Below are positions 23,296 to 36,363 of a stretch of 64,000 bases of DNA, in pieces (positions within the stretch are counted from its first letter, which is position 1; each line of letters starts with the position of its first letter). The notes beneath the pieces were generated by a model. The model was not told where the DNA came from and searched no databases. It was given only the letters and a program-made list of their open reading frames with translations. Origin of the DNA: Coriolopsis trogii. Its lineage: Eukaryota > Basidiomycota > Agaricomycetes > Polyporales > Polyporaceae. A program made the translations under genes and the position numbers. The DNA lies in assembly GCA_020543525.1 (NCBI GenBank), contig JAHYIO010000001.1, forward strand, positions 682,001 through 746,000, read 5' to 3'.

Positions 23296-24496
23296 TCAGG
23301 TAGAGACCCAGTTCGCGACCCAAATCAAGAATCCGGTCCCAACTACGAGAGCCGAGATGTCGTCGAGGAAGACCCCGCCTACCTGGAGGTACTTCAGTCC
23401 ATTCGTGATGACCGCCGGTAATGGAGGCGGGAGGTGAGGTAGCGCAAGAGCGAGGAGGGTTGGAGGTCGGATAGGGTCCTGTAACACACGTCAGATGCAA
23501 CTCTTCACGAATATTGGTCGAGAAGCACGTACCAGTCTCGTGAATACGCGATATGTATGGAGGATGAGAGTGAGAGTAGTGAACGCCCAAAAGAATGGCT
23601 GAATAAGAACAAGTTCGGGCATGAATGATCAATTGTCTCGTGAGGTCAGCGAAGGATGACTCACGACCGTCTGCACACTCCACTTGTCATCTGGACTCTT
23701 CCAGGCAAGGTCTGCCCATCGCCGCCACCGTCCTTCTGTGGGAGTGGCCAAGCCGTGGGTGCTCGTTTCAAACGCTTCTGGTTCCTTGAAGAGCACAAAG
23801 TACGCGAGGAGGACCCATGCGGAGACGATGTGCACGACAGGCATGAGCTTCTGAAGCAGCGTCTTCGGTGTCGGCGGGGCGCTTTGCTGGGGAGGTGCCA
23901 TGCCTGCGAAGCCTGGAGGACCGCCCGCGCCGCCGAATGCAGCCATGAGAGCAGCCATGGGGTCGTCATCGGATGGCGGAACAGCAGTGGAGGAGGGCGC
24001 AATAGAGGGTGCGACAGCGGTGGACGAGGACGAGGACGAGGACACACGTGGTCGGGCTTGGGGGGCTGCGTTTGGGGCGGGGCCGCCACCGGGGAGGGTT
24101 CCAGACGCGGCGGCGCTGAGGAGTGCGTTCATGAACTGTTGCTGCTGTTCCTCCGACCATACGGAGGGGTCAGGGGCAGCAGCACCCAATCCAGCAGCGG
24201 TGAAGGGAGACGAGTGGGCATCGCTGACGTTGCGCGAGGCAGGAATGGAGGCAGGAGGGGCAGGCATGTCTGACGTCTCGCCCACAAAGTCCGAGCCACG
24301 GTTGGGCGGCGGGGCGGCTGCAAACGCAAACGAGGTGAGGACGAGAGACGGGATGGGGAGAGTGGGACGTACGGTCGCGCATGTATGATGCGCCCTCCTC
24401 GCCGCGGGCGGAGGTGGTGATGCGTGCGAGGCGGTCGCCGCCACGGGCGAGGATGGCCTTTCTGCGGGCCTCAGCGCGTGCCTTTGCGTCTGCCAT
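23296..24496 (-). CDS. GET2: GET complex membrane subunit Get2
   Basis: ER receptor subunit that recruits Get3 loaded with tail-anchored proteins. Four exons (introns 24318-24372, 23599-23664, 23479-23532) give 341 residues. The cytosolic N-terminus carries the Get3-binding signature EARRKAILARGGDRLARIT, matching the basic motif of Get2/CAML proteins. A long disordered Ala/Pro/Ser linker follows, with an acidic DDDPMAALMAAFGG segment. The C-terminal third has three hydrophobic segments: PVVHIVSAWVLLAYFVLF, FFWAFTTLTLILHTY and VVGTGFLIWVANWV. Fold order and length agree with the family although overall identity is expected to be low. It is divergent from the HAUS1-like gene. Confidence 0.85.
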
Positions 24497-24678
24497 GGAT
24501 GTGGACGGCAGCGGAGGGAGGGAGAGAGTCGACGTGGACGGTGGCGGAGAGGGCGAGGAGGACGTGCCAGTCACTGCCAGTGCCACTCATCGACTCGACT
24601 CGCGTAGATCACACCCACGCGTGCATCAGGCGTCTATCCTCCCAGCCACTCGCCAGCGCCAGACACTCGACCTGAACG
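24497..24678. promoter_or_regulatory. Bidirectional promoter interval GET2 / HAUS1-like
   Basis: Only 182 bases separate the two divergent start codons, so both promoters and 5' leaders must lie here. No TATA box was recognised. Confidence 0.5.
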
Positions 24679-25650
24679 ATGCAGTCATCCTCGGAAACGG
24701 CATACTCAGCTGAACGCTATTACGCCCTCAAAGGTATCTTTCATCGCGTTTCGCATGCCGTCTCAGCTTCATGCATGCCACAGGTCGAGCACAAGCGCAC
24801 CTCGCGAGCCTGCAGTTGTCGCCCACAGTCGAGCAATACTTGGACGCGCTCGCAGACACAGCAGACGCACTCGGAATCGACGACCTTTCCTTCTCATCGT
24901 CAGTCTCTGCGTGTGGGCACGGCATGTCTCAAACCTCTAAGCCTTGGTGCACAGATACTCGTCCGCTATCGACCGCTTAGACAACCAAGAGCTCGGATGT
25001 GCTCGCTCGCTGCTCAGGACTCGGCAGGCAGAGGACGAGCTAACCCAGCACCTGCTTTCTCTCCTACATGAAGACCAGTTGCTCTCAACGCAAGTGATAT
25101 GTATACTCTCGATCTACTCTGCGCGTTTACCTCGTAACCGTAACCGTTGCAGATGGATGGATGAGCTCCAATCGCCTCAGGATCCGAACGAAACCGTTCC
25201 CGCCCTTGAGCGACGCAAAGCGACGCTCCTCGCAAAAGCAAAGGAGTACAAAAAGCAGTTGGACGAGCTCATGGTCCGTCTTCATGCCTCACAGATAGCT
25301 CATGATCCGCGCCTTGTCAAGACACTGACAACTTGTACAACAAGTACAGTCTGACATGCCAGAAATGCCTCCCGTGTCCATCACAGACGTCGCCGCGTAC
25401 CGCACGCGGCTCAAGAAGCAAGAACAGGTACTCAAAGAGAAACGAGCCCGTGTGGACGCCTTCCAGGGCCTGCCCCCCGTGCGTCTGCCCCTCCGTCCGC
25501 CGAACCTCGCTCGCCGCTCACTATCCGGCTCTCATCCTCCAGAACATTGACCTTGCCAGACATGCACTCCAGGAAGCCAGAGATGAGCAGATGGACCTCT
25601 TTCAGCTCAGAGAACGTCTCCTTGGCAAGATGGTCGACGGTGTAAACTAG
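24679..25650 (+). CDS. HAUS augmin-like complex subunit 1 candidate (coiled coil)
   Basis: Predicted coiled-coil protein of 241 residues. Segments line up in order with the HAUS1 subunit of augmin, which recruits gamma-tubulin to spindle microtubules: QYLDALADTADALGIDDLSF, a heptad-rich DELTQHLLSLLHEDQ, ERRKATLLAKAKEYKKQLDE, YRTRLKKQEQVLKEKRARVD, GLPPNIDLARHALQEARDE. Introns are 24734-24783, 24899-24954, 25274-25349 and 25479-25542. A further 75-base segment (25078-25152) resembles an intron but has a weak donor and no stop in frame, so the protein is either 241 or 216 residues. The family call rests on pattern similarity and is moderate; the coding status is firmer. Confidence 0.6.
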
Positions 25651-25903
25651 TGGTCAATCGGGTGAACGCAGACGGTGGGACGTCAGCACAACGCCCTTGT
25701 GCAACACGATACCGCTCTGGCTAGCATAGGAGATGTAAGTCTGTCTACCTACGTTTGTAATTTGACATCGTCGACTACGCGGCCGCATGGTCACGTAGCG
25801 TAGCCAAGACTCAACATCATGTTATTGCCCAAAGCCCATTCCTAGTGTTTCCCGGACCCCGATTCTACAATACACACCCTTTCAAACCACCCGAAATACA
25901 GAC

Positions 25904-27689
25904 TCAGTGCTCGCACATATTGAACTCAAGCCCATACACCTGCTCGTTGACCTCGACCACGATCTGCGAGCGTTCCTCCATCAGCAACGCACGGTCCTGC
26001 TCCGCCTCTTCGCGAGAGATGGTGCCCTCCTTGACGAAGCCGGCGATCATGTCGAATAGCTCCTTGGGCAGCCTCTCGAGCGCGGGCACCATCTCCATCT
26101 CCTCCGCCGCCCAGTCCTCCCGCTGTCGCGGCACGTCCGACGTCGACACTATCTCCCTCTCGGGGTTCACGAGGAAGAAGGCGAGGATCTTGCGGCAGCC
26201 CGGCTGGGACGGGTCCGCGAGCGCGAACGGCTCGACGCGGTGCTGGTACGTGTTCGGGAACGAGACGCACTTGTCTTCCTGGGCGAGGATGTGGCCGAGC
26301 GGCTGGTTGAGCGCGTCCTCGCCCGCGAAGCCAAAGACGGTGTGGTACCCCCTGAAGTCGGACTGCTCGTAGTCCATGCCGTACGCCGCGTCGGAGCCGA
26401 CCGTCATCCTGAAGGCGAGCCGGGACTCGGAGATGTTCTGGCAGGCGTAGTAGTAGAGCCCGGTCGCGACGATGTTCTCGTTCGCCATGCCCTCGACGTG
26501 CCACGCGCCGCCCGGATAGGTTGGGCGCTCGGGGGTGAGGACGATGTTGGCGAGCTTGACGATCACTTGGATCTTCTTGCCCTTGAGCGTGCACGAGGCG
26601 CGCCCGGAGTCGGGCGCGGGCGCGAAGGGGCGGCATTCGGGCAGGGTGGGCCACCGGTGCTCCCTTAACCATGCGTCTTCGGCGTCATGGTTTCCGTCAA
26701 ACTCGGGCCGCGCTTGCTCTGCGGCGTCGTACCACTCAAACGGGTTCACGTCGAACACAGGAAGTGGGTCCGCGGAGAGCGCGTCGGAGAGGACGCGCTC
26801 GAAGAGCGGGACGAAGCGAGCGAGGATGGAGGCGATGAGCGGGTAGAGCGCGCCGTGCCTGCGGGGATGCAGGTTGTTGATGTACCCGAGCGCGTGCACT
26901 TGGTCGCCGGAAGGCGAGACTTGGAAGTCCGTTGGAAGCCATTGAAACTGGTGTGAAGTGGCCCACTCCTTCCAGCCGTACGCGCTGAAGCGGTCCATGT
27001 ATTCGTTTTCGGGGAGGATCGCGACCGAAACTTTGCCTGTCTCTGGGTCTTTTTTGCGCACGTAGGATTTGCCTATCCGGAGTGGGTAGAGCGATGGGTG
27101 GACGAGGTCGAGGACCTGGTTGTTTGAGCCCGGGTGCCAGTCCTTCTCTGCGTCCGGTACGGACTCGAGAAGTTCAGACACAGCGCTGACGAACTCGTCC
27201 TTGAGCTCTGGCGGGATAAGCGAACGCGACTCGTGGATGCAACGGATAGCGGTCGCCTACAACACGTATCGGACAGTCAGCATGACGAACACGTTCACGG
27301 CAAGACTCGCCACTCCTCACGTATATCCCCGTCTCTGGATCGCGCTGGGACGCGACATACTTGAGCTCGTCAAAGATGTAGTCGAGCTGGGCGTCGGTGA
27401 TGGGGTCGCGCGGCCACGGCTTGCGGTTATCCCGGTCGGGTTCCTCGACGCGCTTTTCGCCTCCCCAGAACTGGTCGACCAGCGCGGCGTCGCTCTCGAC
27501 CATCTCCTGACGCCATCTCGCGACGAGTGCGGGATCGTTCACCTTCTCCCACCAGTTCGGCTTCGAGCGGATGCTGCCCGAGAGCTGGCGCATGCGCCGC
27601 TCGACGAGAGGGACCGGCTCGCGGGTGATGAAGGTGAACGGGGAGTCGAATTCGGTGCGGGGGCTGGTCCGTCTCATGTCTTCGGGCAT
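25904..27689 (-). CDS. DUF4246 family protein (dioxygenase-like)
   Basis: Large fungal protein of 573 residues in two exons (intron 27257-27320). It matches the DUF4246 family by length and signature stretches: NPFEWYDAAEQARPEFDG, KIQVIVKLANIVLTPERP, YPGGAWHVEGMANENIVATG, ESRLAFRMTVG and NTYQHRVEPFALADPS. The H-x-E in AWHVEG and the distal His in YQHRVEPF are arranged as in double-stranded beta-helix Fe(II)/2-oxoglutarate oxygenases, so a dioxygenase role is plausible, but no substrate is known. It is convergent with the HAUS1-like gene. High GC generates an overlapping arginine-rich shadow frame. Confidence 0.85.
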
Positions 27690-28326
27690 GGCTGCTAGGT
27701 GAGTGTGAACAGGTTGGGAGGTCGCCGAGGGGTCCCGAGCGATGACACACGCAATATATACGCATTGCAGTCCGGCTCTGGCGGAGGTTATGTTCGTGGT
27801 GGACAGTACCGGCTCCTATCCCGTTCGTGTTCGCTGAGAGGCGGCCGCTGCCCGACTTCCAACAGTTTCCACCTGTGGGCATATCGCGCCTCTACACTGA
27901 GCCATGGAATAAGTCGAGACGGGAACAAAAGCTCTTGCACTTCAGTCTCATAGGGTTGATGTCAGGTTGACGCTACCGAGGTTACCCTTAGAATCTCAGA
28001 CGTCGACGAGGACTCGCTGGCTTGTACCCGACACGGGTCAGTCGTGTGGTCGATCATCAACCGCATATCCTGATCATGACTCTCGAATGAGAGAAAGCGT
28101 CTCATTCACGAGTCGCGAGGATTTCTCGCCATTCAACGCTCTCCATCAAGCCCCTTGTCTGAAGTCCTATTCGCACAGCGTGACCACCAGATAAGATTAT
28201 TGTAAGCATCGGCGCTTCCGGTAACATAACTTTGACGTTCGTCATAAAGACCATTAGCCACCGCCCTGCCTCCCCTGCGCGAGGCCCAACTTGCGTCCCT
28301 TGACCGGAACCGCCACAAGTACATGT
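27690..28326. other. Intergenic between DUF4246 gene and SEC61
   Basis: No coding signal. It contains the DUF4246 promoter and the SEC61 3' UTR. Confidence 0.5.
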
Positions 28327-30361
28327 TTAGAACAGCTCGCCGAGCGCAGCCATCTCAGGGCCACCCGACTCGCGCATCCCAATCTCCCAGTCTGCGAGCA
28401 CAGAGTGAATCAGCCATGTTCACGCAAAAGCGAGTTAACAACGTACAGCCGTAGATGATGGTGACGGCCATGAGAATACCAGTTCCGCTGCCGATCGCGC
28501 CCATCAAGTCCGCAACGACGGAGAGCAGGCCAAGGATGGCTCCACCCAGGGCCGCAGCGGTCGGCACAACGCGTTTGAGTTCCTTGTACATCGAACCCTC
28601 ACGATGGCCAGCCATGACCTACATCACAAGCATGTATGTCAGAACTACATCGCCATAGCAAAGGCTTAACGAACCATCTGCTGGTCCTTGAGCTGCTTCG
28701 CGATGTCACGCGGGCCACTGCCGGAGACCTCTATCCATGTCTTGGAGAAGATGGCGCAGGCCGTGACGGTGAATGCGATGTAGATCAGAGTGTGAACAGG
28801 GTCGAGGAGAGCGGCCTTGACGGTGTGTGGAGGCGACATGTAGTACGCAATACCGGAGATGGCCGCCAGCTGGGGGGAATCCTCCAATGGCTGTTACGCG
28901 ACTTGAGTCACCGAAGCGAAGATAAAGGGTGCGAGTAACTTACCTCCCAGACACCCAGGAGACGCACGAAAAAGTTGTTGGGGAAGCGGTTGGCCAGCAT
29001 CTGAGAGATGATGAAAACGTTGGAGGTGAGAGCACTCTCCAACATGATAGGCATGTTGGACGTGTAGAAGAGCTTGACGGGGTAGCTGCCACGCTGGCCA
29101 CGGAAGCGGTTGCTCTTGACCGGGATTTCGATACGGAAGCCCTGGAGGTAGATGACGACGGCGAAGACAGCAATGGTCGCGACAAGGTTCATGATGTTGG
29201 GGAGACGTTCGCGCCAGAAGGCCTCACGGAGAGCGCGGCCCTTGTCGTTCCAGGTGAAGAGGAGGTGGAAAAGGGAAACGACGGCACCCTCGAATTCGGG
29301 ACCACGACCGGTGTTGACGGTTGTGGGCGAGAAAGCCTTCCAGACGATAGACTCGCAAATGTTGGTGGCAATGAATAGGGAGATCCCAGAGCCAAGACCG
29401 TAACCCTTCTGGAGGAGCTCATCGAGGAGGATGACGATAAGGGACGCAGAGACGAGTTGTATGATGAGGAGGAGACAAATGCCTGCACCGAGGTCGCTGG
29501 GTTGACCGTACATGCCAGTAACGACATAGACCGTGGCCTGACCGAGGGCGAGTACGAGAGCAAACACTAGAGACGTATGTCAGAGAAAGACTATGAATAC
29601 ATCACGGAAGCACGTAGTCGCGTGACATGGATGCGCGGATGGGAGGTGCACACGATCTCAGGCGAGAATGAGCGATGAGAACGCGACACGGTGCACTGTC
29701 ACGTATTCCTCAATAGTGCGCCTCGTACGAATAGATGCAGATGGCCACAAAAGCGCTCATTGGCAAACAGCCAACGCTGCTTAGGAGACGTGACGTAGCC
29801 GGGTCCGAGGAGTCTCCTGATGAGCCTTTGTACCTGGCGTGCCGCGCGCGCAGCTATCGTAGTCGGGAAGGAAGGCTTAGACAGGAACTCACGTTTCTGA
29901 GCGCCGCTGAAGAGGGCGCGATCCTCCTTGAGCGAAAAGTCGACCTCGATGAGGTTGGCACCGGCGAGAAGCTGGACGATCATGCCCGAGGTAACGATGG
30001 GGGTGATACCGAGCTCCATGAGTGTTCCACGGTTTGAAGCGAGGATGACACGCATCCAGTAGAGAGGGTCAGCGGAGTCGGAAGACATGATGCCGTAGAG
30101 GGGGACTTGGGAGCAGACGAGGAAGATGAGTAGAGTTACAGCGGTCCATAGTACTTTTTGGTTGAAGGGTACCTGGAGTGCGAGATGGAGTGGTGAGATG
30201 GGAGAGCGGGGAGGAAGGAGACGGAGCTCACTTTGCGGTCAGGGGACGAAACCTCGGGGAGGATGGGTAGAAACGGTCGGACGAGATTGAGAAACCGGAC
30301 TGGGGAGAGGTTAGCTGGTCGAGGAGGAGGAGGAGAGAGGAGGAGACATACATCCGCTCAT
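28327..30361 (-). CDS. SEC61: Protein translocon Sec61 alpha subunit
   Basis: Pore subunit of the ER translocation channel, 477 residues, the family's usual length. Seven exons, beginning with a 10-base exon (30352-30361); introns 30300-30351, 30173-30231, 29567-29892, 28891-28943, 28619-28674 and 28392-28446. It opens [20 protein letters not shown]. The plug/TM2 region [18 protein letters not shown], the cytosolic loop [19 protein letters not shown], ten hydrophobic spans and [20 protein letters not shown] are all textbook Sec61. Intron 3 is 326 bases, far longer than any other in the window. Codons are strongly C/G-ended, as expected for a highly expressed gene. Confidence 0.97.
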
Positions 30362-30559
30362 GGTGGGGAAGAATAACCAAGGAGCGGCTGGGGGTCAGCG
30401 AACGGGTACTTAACAGAAACAGGATGCGGCCAGAGACACGTCGCGTCCACAGCTGAGGTGGCAGCACAAACACCGCCAAACACCGCGCCCACGCGTGACC
30501 CCAGCGCCTCCCAGCCCGGCGTCTCTCTCCCCTGCCTCCGCCGTCCACGACCGCCAGCC
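30362..30559. promoter_or_regulatory. Bidirectional promoter interval SEC61 / ArfGAP
   Basis: The divergent start codons are 198 bases apart. Both partners act in the early secretory pathway. Confidence 0.5.
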
Positions 30560-31989
<1,430 letters not shown>

Positions 31990-32154
31990 GGTGATTCCTG
32001 ACTCTCAGCGGCGTTTGGGTGGATGTGAGCTAGGGATTGTTTGATGATACAGCATGGATACATCGGAGTTACATCGCGCACTAGAGGTTGGATGTACAAG
32101 GCTACAGGCGCGCAATGTACATTCGCCAATTGTACATCTGTCGGACTCTAGCCT

Positions 32155-34758
32155 CTATGCAAGGCCAAGGTCCTATACCCGTCCATGATCAGTCGGCATT
32201 CTACCCGCACATTCATGAACTCACCTTCTCGATGAGCCTGCGCGCGATGGGGTGGAACGCCTGCTTGTTCGCCGAGAAGACGTCGATGGCGAGCGCCCTG
32301 TCCGCCTTGGCGATCGCGCGGAACGTCGGGCGGCAGAACTTCATGCGTCCGCGCAGGATGCCCGTGCCGTCCGTGCCCGTCACCCACTTTGCGGCCTCGG
32401 GCGCGAACTCCTGCGCGGCGGGCGAGGAGGGGTCGAGCAGGGCGACCTCGTAGAACCGCCAGCGGAGCTCGGCGTTGGGCGACGAGAGCAGGCTGTAGAG
32501 CGTGCCGAGGTGCTTGATATGCGTCGCGGGGAGGGGCGCGTAGGACTCGAGGCGTTCGAGGAAGACGACTGGGAGAGGGGCACGTCAGTCTGTGAGTGAA
32601 GCACAGGCAGGAAGGGGGAAGGCGTACTCTTCTGGTTGGCGTTGAAGGAGGCGACGTCGTCTGGCTTGAAGGTGAGCTTGGAAACGTCGGGCTCGGAGCG
32701 GGAGGCGTCCCATCGCTCGGCGAGCGCAAAGGCTTCGCGTGCGAGTGCGGTGTCGTAAACCATCTTGACGGGGAGCTCGAGACCTTCTCCGTACAGCCAT
32801 TCCTATCGTCCCTTCAATACTCTACACCAATCGACTCAGACGGGGGGCGAGCGACTCACGTCCCACTTGACGCGGTTGAGCGCCTTGATCTTCTCCTCCC
32901 CGCCGTGCTTCTCCCAGTACGCGTACAGGTGCGCCTTCCACTGCTCGGTGGTGATGCTCTTGCCCATGAACGTGCTCACGTAGTCGTGCACGTACGGGAG
33001 GAAGACGTCCAGTCCGCCGAGCATGCGCTCGAGGTGGAGGATGAAGTTCGCGCCCTTCTCGTACGGCACGGTGCTGTACGCGTCGTCCGGGTCCTCGCCC
33101 GTCTCAAAGTCGATCACGAGCCGCTGGTACTTGGGCTTGGACTCGTACTGCTTGAGCGCGTCGGTGAGCGCCTTGTAGCCGATGAGGAACGAGAAGCCGC
33201 GGTCGGCGGGCGTGTGGAGGAGCTGCAGGAGGAGACGCTCGATGTAGGTCGTCCAGCCTTCGTTGAGCCAAAAGTGGGTCGAGTTCGCTTGGCTGGAAGG
33301 AGAGGCGGTGAGGGTGAGGTGGTGACAGCAGAAGAACATTGAGCGTACGTTACGCCATTGCCGAACCATGAGTGGGTCAATTCGTGAACGACGACATCGA
33401 CCTGAGAGGACGTCAGTAAGTGATTGCGTGTGCTCTTGCACGAAACATGCTCACAAGAGTACGATCGCCGACAAGAAGTGCTACGTCGAAATGTGAGCAC
33501 ATTCATTCTGAACATCTTGCAGACTTGTCATACGCACTCGGTGTAAGGAACGTCAAACACGAGTTCTCCATACCGCCGTAAGGGAAGGAAGGCGGGAGGA
33601 TGAGCACGTCATAGACCCCGAACCGGTATGGGGGCAGGATCGTCTCGGCAGTCGCCAAGAACCTGCATACAAGCGGGTCAGAAAGCGGCTATAGTTGTAT
33701 CACAACAGGCTCGTACTTGTTCATGTCCTCGCTGAACTCCCAATAGGCAGCGTCAATGAGCTCGGGCTCTGCCCATACGCCGCTCGTCCAGTCCTTGCCC
33801 TCAAGTTTGGGAAGGCCGCGGTAACGGAAGTTGCCTGCGGCAATGGCGACGAGGTACGGCGGGATAGGGACAGGCTGGTCGTGAATGAGAGATTGCTCAG
33901 TGTATAGAAGAGCGAGGACGCACCTGCTTGTACTCGTACGTAACCACGTCCTTCCCGATCTCCTTTCCGTCGTGTGCCGGACCGTCGGACGGAGGAGACA
34001 CGCGGATGGCAGAGAGAAGGGCAGGGAGTACGGACTTGACTTTGGCGGTATACGTCTGTGGTGCGTGGTATGAGCACTGGGAGAATGCGGCAGTGTTTAT
34101 AGCGGACGTACGATCTTGACGGAGGAAGAGTCCTGGAGAGGAGCCATACTACGGGCGTAGATGGGCTGGCACTGGCTGAACATGAACGGGAACGTCTTGC
34201 CTTGGGTCTGCCTAAGGAAGAGGTTGTGTCATAGGTAATACAATAAATGTGCCGCCATTCAGCTTACTCCTTGCCGAGCCATTGGACGGCAGTGCAGTCC
34301 TTGGTGGTGCTGTAGAAGATCTGCACGCGAAGCTGGTCTCCAGCCTTGCAGGACGGAATGGGTATATGGAGCGGGGAGCCCATGACTTCATGGTTTGGCC
34401 CGAGCTTGAACTGGGGATCAAAGACACATGTCAAGGCTGCCGCTTTGCAGGAGACATGGATAAGCTCACACCTCTCCGGTTTTGTCCTCAACGACGACCT
34501 TGGTGATCTCCAAGGCCACGGCATCGAAGCTAGCAAGACCGACATACACGCTTGAACACACACAGGCCAACTTGAGATCTAGGAATGGGCGTACATGACT
34601 TCCTTGACATCGTCCTTTTTGACGCGGAGGGTATGGGTCACGGAGCCGGAGATGATCTCCTGTTTGAAGTCGAGCGTCCAGTCAAAGTGGACGTGCTCGG
34701 ACGCGACGTCCTGCCAGTTTGCCTGGGTGGCGGGGTCGTAAGGCAGAGCATCAGACAT
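32155..34758 (-). CDS. Leukotriene-A4-hydrolase-type M1 aminopeptidase, copy 1
   Basis: Zinc aminopeptidase / epoxide hydrolase of the LTA4H branch of M1 (yeast Lap2-like), cytosolic, 642 residues, 13 exons. It carries the exopeptidase motif GGMEN near residue 282. The zinc site HELTH (308-312) is followed after 18 residues by the third ligand Glu in LNEGWT, the correct HEXXH-x18-E spacing. The transition-state tyrosine lies in VPYEKG. The C-terminal helical domain runs to RRLIEKDLGLA. Introns include 33481-33537 and 33402-33454, which bracket a 26-base exon, and the last exon has 18 bases. Codons are mostly C/G-ended. A second gene with the same exon structure lies at 47027-49632. It is convergent with the ArfGAP gene and divergent from RPA12. 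Confidence 0.95.
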
Positions 34759-34955
34759 GGTCACGAGTTTGGAGGTGCCAAGAGGAGAGAAGAGGAGAGG
34801 GGAGACACAGCTCGGACTCGGACGGGAGGGATCTACGCGGTCGTGTGAGATCTTGATCTCGATGGGTACCCACAGACGCCCATGATCAGGAACACAGATG
34901 GGCGCTTGTGGAAGAAAGTTGGCTCAGACTCACTCTCGTCCTCGGCGTCGTCTCC
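34759..34955. promoter_or_regulatory. Bidirectional promoter interval LTA4H copy 1 / RPA12
   Basis: 197 bases lie between divergent start codons. C/T-rich tracts precede the aminopeptidase start on its strand. Confidence 0.5.
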
Positions 34956-35633
34956 ATGGCCGCTCGCAAGGCAGACAAGATTGGTGTGCATTTCATTCGA
35001 ATCGCTTGTCATATGTGCAGCAGACTAAGAGTTGCGTTTGTGCAGGATCGCTTCTCTTCTGCCCTGATTGCGGCACGCTCCTCAACCTCCCTCAGGACGG
35101 TGAATTCGAGGTCAGCTGCGAGCAATGTGGGCACGTTGAACCCGCGAGCTGTGCGTCGCTCATGCTCTGACGGCTTGCTTGACGTGGTACTTATGCTCGA
35201 GCGTTCCATGCCAGCCTACGAGAACATCGAGATCGTGACCAAAAGCCATCCCGAGGCGTTCCCGTCTGCGCTAAGACAGAAGCGGAAGACGCAGACGAAG
35301 GTGCACGCTGCAAACGAGGACCTCCTCAAGGTCGGTTGCAGGCGCGGGTTGGACTGTAGGCGCACGATAACAGACTGGCAATCTAGGTCACAGAAAAGTG
35401 CCCAGAGTGCGGACACATGGAGGCGTATTCCAAGGAGGCTCAGGTATCATCGTCTTTGCTTGTTCTGTCTGAACGGAGAGACTGAAATGGTTGTGCACAG
35501 CTCCGGAGCGCGGACGAAGGGTCTACTATATTCTATACCGTGCGTATCTGTAGTATAGACAGGGCTGCGGACTTACTGATGCCTTCCTCCGCAGTGCGTC
35601 AGATGCAAATTTGGCTGGCGAGTTAACAACTGA
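34956..35633 (+). CDS. RPA12: RNA polymerase I subunit A12
   Basis: Small zinc-ribbon subunit of Pol I needed for transcript cleavage and termination; 127 residues, six exons (introns 34984-35045, 35151-35214, 35331-35386, 35444-35500, 35540-35594). The N-terminal ribbon has LLFCPDCGTLLNLP and CEQCGHVEPA. The C-terminal TFIIS-like ribbon has CPECGHMEAYSKEAQ, the catalytic acidic hairpin RSADEGSTIFYTC, and the terminal CKFGWRVNN. The start at 34956 joins through a phase-1 intron into GSLLFCPDC. Its 3' end lies 81 bases from the convergent OST5 stop codon. Confidence 0.95.
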
Positions 35634-35714
35634 GCCCGGTGCTCAGGCCACGTCCATCGTGCGTGTCCGGATATCTGGGAGAGTGTAAGTGTGCAGGGGA
35701 GGCGAATGGGATTG

Positions 35715-36091
35715 CTACACGTATACACCGACTGAGCAGAAGAGGGCTACGACGCCGAACCCGCCGAGAAGGCTTGCTGTGGATGCGACAGCGAGCTCGC
35801 GCGCCGGGATCTTCTCTTTCGGCAAGCTGGGGCGAGGAGGGAGCGATAAGGGTCTTGGGTGCTGTACTGTACGATATGAAATTGAACGTACGTGGAGAAG
35901 TAGAAGGCGAGGACGAAGGTGGCCCCGAGGAGGAGGAAGGCGAGGTAAGGAAGGAGCGACGTCGGGACGGCAGGGGAGAATGCGGGAGTGGCCTTGTGCA
36001 GAGCCTGTGGGTGAGTGGGAGCGCATGAGCTGCGATATGACGGGGGCGAGAGAGAGAGGAGACGTGCCTGGACTGATGAGTAGTCTGCCAT
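35715..36091 (-). CDS. OST5: Oligosaccharyltransferase subunit Ost5/TMEM258
   Basis: Tiny two-span membrane subunit of the ER N-glycosylation complex, 82 residues, three exons (introns 36005-36067, 35827-35891). The first span is LLPYLAFLLLGATFVLAFYF, followed by a short basic loop. The second ends ASLLGGFGVVALFCSVGVYV, closely matching the family ending SLxxGFGVxxLxxxVGxYV. The first intron begins with GC (CAG-GCACGT) rather than GT. The gene overlaps several longer but meaningless frames and is easily missed. Divergent from YOP1. Confidence 0.85.
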
Positions 36092-36363
36092 GACGGGCGA
36101 GGCGGCGGGTGGATGAGGAGGAGCAGGCTCAGAGTGCGCGCGAGAGTTGTCTGACGTACGCGTGGCACCTCCAAACACGCGTCATCAAAGCCCATATCAA
36201 CCCCCCAGCACGACTTCCTCTCCCTCTCCTCCTATCCACGACCACGACCTCGACCTCTCGACCTCCCACCACCTCGTCAGACGACCTCTTCACGACCAAG
36301 GTCTGTCTCCCGTCGCGAGCAACTCTCCTGCGCGCGTCGCTCACCCCCGTTGCTACGCTCCAG
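36092..36363. promoter_or_regulatory. Bidirectional promoter interval OST5 / YOP1
   Basis: 272 bases separate the start codons of two divergent ER membrane protein genes. Confidence 0.5.
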
